From NCBI GenBank assembly GCA_000431015.1, contig HF986075.1:113948-139708 (forward strand): a stretch of DNA of 25,761 bases, given 5' to 3'. Positions within the stretch are counted from its first letter, which is position 1. The number at the start of each line of letters is the position of its first letter. Both the position numbers and the translations under genes were made by a program. Positions 23,295-25,761 of the stretch are shown here, piece after piece. The stretch is from Alistipes sp. CAG:514 (GTDB lineage Bacteria > Bacteroidota > Bacteroidia > Bacteroidales > UBA932). The notes beneath the pieces are model-generated. The model was given only the letters and a program-made list of their open reading frames with translations, ran no database searches and was not told the origin of the DNA.

Positions 23295-24548
23295 CTACCT
23301 GATCGATCCGGCGACGATGTTGGCGACAAGGGCGCGGAGGCGGCCTACGCTGCCTTTGTCTTCGGGATGTACGCGGTGGGTCAGCAGGATTATGGCTGTC
23401 TTGGTCTCGGTGTCGATCACGATGGATGTGCCGGTGTAGCCTGTGTGCATGATAGTGGTTTCAGGGTTGAAAAGGTCGCCGCGCGGACCGCTGTGCGAAC
23501 TCTTCTTGTCCCAGCCTAAGGCCCGGCCCACTGAAGGATCGTTCTGTGGAGGGATTGTGGCCATCAGTCTGACTGTCAGAGGGCTGAGTATTCTTGTGGA
23601 TTTTAGGGTCCTGCCCTTTTTGTCCACGAGGACACCACCGTTCATGACGGCGGCGCAGACCACAGACAGATCCTCGGCGTTGGAGAACACGCCGGCGTTG
23701 CCGGAGTTCCCGCCCATTATCCTGCGCGCCATCGGGTCGTGGACCTGGGCGATGAGCGGCTTCCCGTCAGCCTGGACCTCGGTCGGGGCGCAGAGCCTCG
23801 CCAGTCCGGCGGAGTCGCCGACAGCAGGATCGTAGATCAAAGGGAAATAGCACGTGTGCCTCAGTCCGAGAACATCGAAGACGTGTCTTTGGGCATATTC
23901 ATAAAGCCTCTCTCCCGTGACTCTTTCGAGGATTCTTTGTAAGGTAATGAAATTCAGGCAGCTGTACATGAAGTCGCTTCCTGGGCGGAAGTTTCTCTTG
24001 ACCTTCGTGGCGATGAATTCCTCCAGTCTGTCGGGGGTGTTCCCGCCATATTCATTGACAAAGGAGTTCGTGTTGATGTAGGGAGTCAGACCGGAGGTGT
24101 GGGTCAGTAGGTCGCGTATCGTGATGCTGACGGTCTCGCCGCTCTCGGGATCCGTCCATGGCCTGAAGCCGGGAATGTACCTGTCCACGTTGTCGGTGAG
24201 CCTGACCAACCCGTTCTCTATCAGTTGCATGAATGAGAGAGTTGTGCCGACGCACTTGCTGACGGAGGCGAGGTCGAACATCGTTTCGGTCGTCATCGGC
24301 TCCACCGTCGGTACCACGGACTTGTTGCCGTAGGCCTTCAGATAAACGATGTCGTTCCCCCTGACGACAGAGAGCACGGCTCCGGGAATCTCTTTGGCCG
24401 CGATGGCGTCATTGATGACCCTGTCAACCTGCGCCAGCTTCTCCGAATCCATGCCGTGACTTTCCGGAGTCGCCTGCCTCAAGGTGCCCTGAGCAAGGGC
24501 GGAAACAGCCAGAGCGGCAGCCAATGCGCTCACAATCAATCTTTTCAT
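23295..24548 (-). CDS. Serine hydrolase of the class C beta-lactamase family, exported
   Basis: The 417-residue protein starts with a signal peptide (MKRLIVSALAAALAVSALAQ, cut near residue 20). The beta-lactamase-fold domain has S95-V-S-K98 as nucleophile motif in FDLASVSKCVGTTLSF, Y195 in FMYSCLNFITLQRILE (replacing the usual YxN), and HTGYTGTS near residue 366 as the third motif. Further family blocks are LLTHTSGL and AGVFSNAEDL. Relatives include D-aminopeptidases, esterases and peptidoglycan-modifying enzymes; the substrate cannot be told, and resistance to beta-lactams should not be assumed. It lies 47 bp downstream of the endonuclease/exonuclease/phosphatase-type gene on the same strand and is probably co-transcribed with it. 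It converges with the transposase-family gene. Confidence 0.88.
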   Translation of the reverse strand: MKRLIVSALAAALAVSALAQGTLRQATPESHGMDSEKLAQVDRVINDAIAAKEIPGAVLSVVRGNDIVYLKAYGNKSVVPTVEPMTTETMFDLASVSKCVGTTLSFMQLIENGLVRLTDNVDRYIPGFRPWTDPESGETVSITIRDLLTHTSGLTPYINTNSFVNEYGGNTPDRLEEFIATKVKRNFRPGSDFMYSCLNFITLQRILERVTGERLYEYAQRHVFDVLGLRHTCYFPLIYDPAVGDSAGLARLCAPTEVQADGKPLIAQVHDPMARRIMGGNSGNAGVFSNAEDLSVVCAAVMNGGVLVDKKGRTLKSTRILSPLTVRLMATIPPQNDPSVGRALGWDKKSSHSGPRGDLFNPETTIMHTGYTGTSIVIDTETKTAIILLTHRVHPEDKGSVGRLRALVANIVAGSIR

Positions 24549-24595
24549 GACAAAATTTTATGAATATTCTTACTTCCCCTTCACGGGCTTTGAAC

Positions 24596-25441
24596 CTAGA
24601 AGATCAAGGTGGCCTTGATCGGATAATGGTCGGAGACGTAGGCCCTGTTCATGTAAGGCTTTGTGATGGTTTCGTACTCCGTGCAGCTGCTGAATCCCTT
24701 GAACCAGATGTAGTCGATGATCTCGTCGTCGGCAGCCTTGCCCCAATCGTTGAATGTTCCGTGGTGGTCTGTCTTGAACGCCACCTCACGCGCGTTCCGC
24801 ATGACTTTCTTGAGGTCGTCGAACTCAGGACGCTCGATTCTCATGTTGAAGTCGCCAGTCAGGATCATCGGGTAGTTCTCCGGGTTGATCTCGGCGATCC
24901 TGTCAACGATCAGCTTAAGTCCGTTCTTGCGGGCCTCCCAGCCGACATGGTCAAGATGGGTGTTGACGTAGTAGAACTTCCTGCCGCTGGCCTTGTCCTT
25001 CATCAGCGCCCAGGTCGCGGAACGGAAGCAGGCCGCGTCCCAACCTTTCGAAGGCTTCTCCGGTGTCTCGGAGAGCCAGAAAGTCCCCCATTTGATCAGC
25101 TTGATGGTCTTCTTGTTGTAGAAGATGGCCATAATCTCGCCCTCCTTCCGACCGTCCTCACGGCCTACGCCGATTCCTTTGTAGCCAGGGCAGTACTCCT
25201 CAAGGTACTTGAACTGGAAATCAAGAGCTTCCTGAAGACCGAATATGTCCGGCTTCTGATCCATGATCATCATCGCCGAGGCCGGGTAGCGGTATTGCCA
25301 GGAATTGGTGCCGTCGTTGGCCTTGCCGACCCGTATGTTGTAGGAGATCACATTGATGTCAGCCGGCTTGCCGCTCTTCGCCGCAGCGTTGAAAGGCAGC
25401 GCCAGCAATGCTGTCATAAGGACAAGAAACACTCTTTTCAT
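24596..25441 (-). CDS. Endonuclease/exonuclease/phosphatase family hydrolase, exported
   Basis: The 281-residue protein has a signal peptide (MKRVFLVLMTALLALPFNAAA) and a complete EEP fold. It shows INVISYNIRVG with the metal-binding asparagine, DIFGLQEALDFQ with the catalytic glutamate, YVNTHLDHVG, LTGDFNMR with the Asp-x-Asn pair, DEIIDYIWFKG, and YVSDHYPIKATLIF with the final Asp-His. All active-site motifs are present. Secreted members in Bacteroidales act on DNA, phospholipids, inositol phosphates or other phosphodiesters. The length and simple one-domain layout fit the general metal-dependent hydrolase group. The next gene is a serine hydrolase on the same strand, so two periplasmic hydrolases probably form an operon. 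Confidence 0.9.
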   Translation of the reverse strand: MKRVFLVLMTALLALPFNAAAKSGKPADINVISYNIRVGKANDGTNSWQYRYPASAMMIMDQKPDIFGLQEALDFQFKYLEEYCPGYKGIGVGREDGRKEGEIMAIFYNKKTIKLIKWGTFWLSETPEKPSKGWDAACFRSATWALMKDKASGRKFYYVNTHLDHVGWEARKNGLKLIVDRIAEINPENYPMILTGDFNMRIERPEFDDLKKVMRNAREVAFKTDHHGTFNDWGKAADDEIIDYIWFKGFSSCTEYETITKPYMNRAYVSDHYPIKATLIF

Positions 25442-25468
25442 AACAATATATGTTTAATTATTAATTCG

Positions 25469-25494
25469 TAGTCATCATGTAGACTACAAATTTA
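25469..25494 (-). promoter_or_regulatory. Possible promoter box and small inverted repeat upstream of the EEP hydrolase gene
   Basis: The minus strand reads TAAATTTG (25487-25494), an exact TAnnTTTG match 45 nt before the ATG at 25441. Immediately downstream, GTAGTC and GACTAC (25469-25474 and 25482-25487) form a 6-bp hairpin with a 7-nt loop in the leader. The -33 element is unclear. Confidence 0.35.
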
Positions 25495-25581
25495 ATAATT
25501 TGTGCCAATATAGCCTTGTATTATTTCAGATATCGCTAGCGGATCCAGGCATCCGGAGGCACGCATCCGGAAGGAAGAGGG

Positions 25582-25617
25582 TGATAGGGTTGAGAGGGTT
25601 GGTAGGCTTGATAGGTG
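25582..25617 (+). repeat. Degenerate 9-bp tandem repeat, four copies
   Basis: Four consecutive 9-mers TGATAGGGT, TGAGAGGGT, TGGTAGGCT and TGATAGGTG. It lies in the gene-free right end. Confidence 0.7.
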
Positions 25618-25761
25618 TCACTTTTGCAGGTGGACAGTCCTTTTTCCGGCCTTTGTCACAAGAGTGCCCACAACGCCGTTCCCCAGCCCTTGTCCCAAGA
25701 CAGAATTGCGCCCGAAGCCCTCACCGGAAGGCTTCTGGCAGCGTATTCTGTGTATTTTTTT

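Larger units (their letters stand above)
25442..25761. other. Gene-free right end, 320 bases
   Basis: No gene is supported here. It contains the upstream region of the EEP hydrolase gene, a doubled GCATCCGGA (around 25551 and 25563), a 9-bp tandem repeat (25582-25617) and a GAAGCC/GGCTTC inverted repeat near 25714-25735, some 20 nt before a T7 run at the edge. The last could be part of a terminator of a gene beyond the window, but the T-run is too far from the stem to be sure. Confidence 0.5.

Noticed and set aside
24560..25471. 303-codon open frame on the plus strand
   Set aside because: It mirrors the EEP hydrolase gene on the opposite strand, which has all catalytic motifs and a signal peptide. 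The antisense translation has no recognisable domain.
25582..25610. Possible G-quadruplex
   Set aside because: Only three GGG tracts are present and the fourth is GG, so the motif is incomplete.
1..25761. CRISPR arrays, tRNA or rRNA genes, complete insertion sequences
   Set aside because: No regularly spaced repeats, cloverleaf-like sequences, rRNA segments or terminal inverted repeats around a transposase were seen by eye.

Overview
The window looks like a chromosomal segment of a Bacteroidales bacterium (phylum Bacteroidota). The evidence is the gene families (LysO split into two ORFs, DUF3109, a zinc-finger-less TopA, a Bacteroidales-type PD-(D/E)XK transposase-like protein) and promoters of the Bacteroidota TTTG / TAnnTTTG type upstream of several genes. 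The DNA is moderately GC-rich, with AT-rich promoter regions. I cannot name the genus. Most of the window is ordinary core genome, with one accessory island and scattered repeats and gene remnants.

Left part (1-8.6 kb): the 5' end of mreB runs off the left edge. It is divergent from ispD, which converges on an Lrp/AsnC regulator lying downstream of topA. Divergent from topA is a cell-wall and translation group on the + strand: a class A penicillin-binding protein, D-Ala-D-Ala ligase and the release-factor methyltransferase PrmC, closed by a clear intrinsic terminator.

Middle (8.6-12.5 kb): a lipoprotein of unknown function ends at a long REP-like hairpin. Then comes an AT-richer accessory island with two consecutive toxin-antitoxin-like gene pairs: DUF4160 / DUF2442-HTH, and HigB / HigA. 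A lysine exporter of the LysO type, split into two overlapping ORFs, follows on the minus strand.

Right-middle (12.5-21.7 kb): a minus-strand pair made of an M16-peptidase-like protein lacking the zinc motif and a cysteine-rich DUF3109 protein. Next is a secreted TPR protein gene broken by a 26-bp duplication, then a U32-family protein (RlhA-like), a DUF2007 protein, a conserved membrane protein, a membrane-anchored coiled-coil protein and HemW. HemW carries an in-frame palindromic repeat.

Right end (21.7-25.8 kb): a gene-poor stretch with a small coding remnant, a PD-(D/E)XK transposase-family gene, and a minus-strand pair of exported enzymes (an endonuclease/exonuclease/phosphatase-fold hydrolase and a beta-lactamase-fold serine hydrolase). 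The last 320 bases hold no gene but contain short tandem repeats.

Most notable points: the double toxin-antitoxin island with a candidate operator and a possibly leaderless promoter, the palindromic repeat inserted in hemW with a relative at 9.86 kb, the frameshifting duplication in the TPR gene, and a strong excess of the hexamer GAATAT/ATATTC over the whole window.
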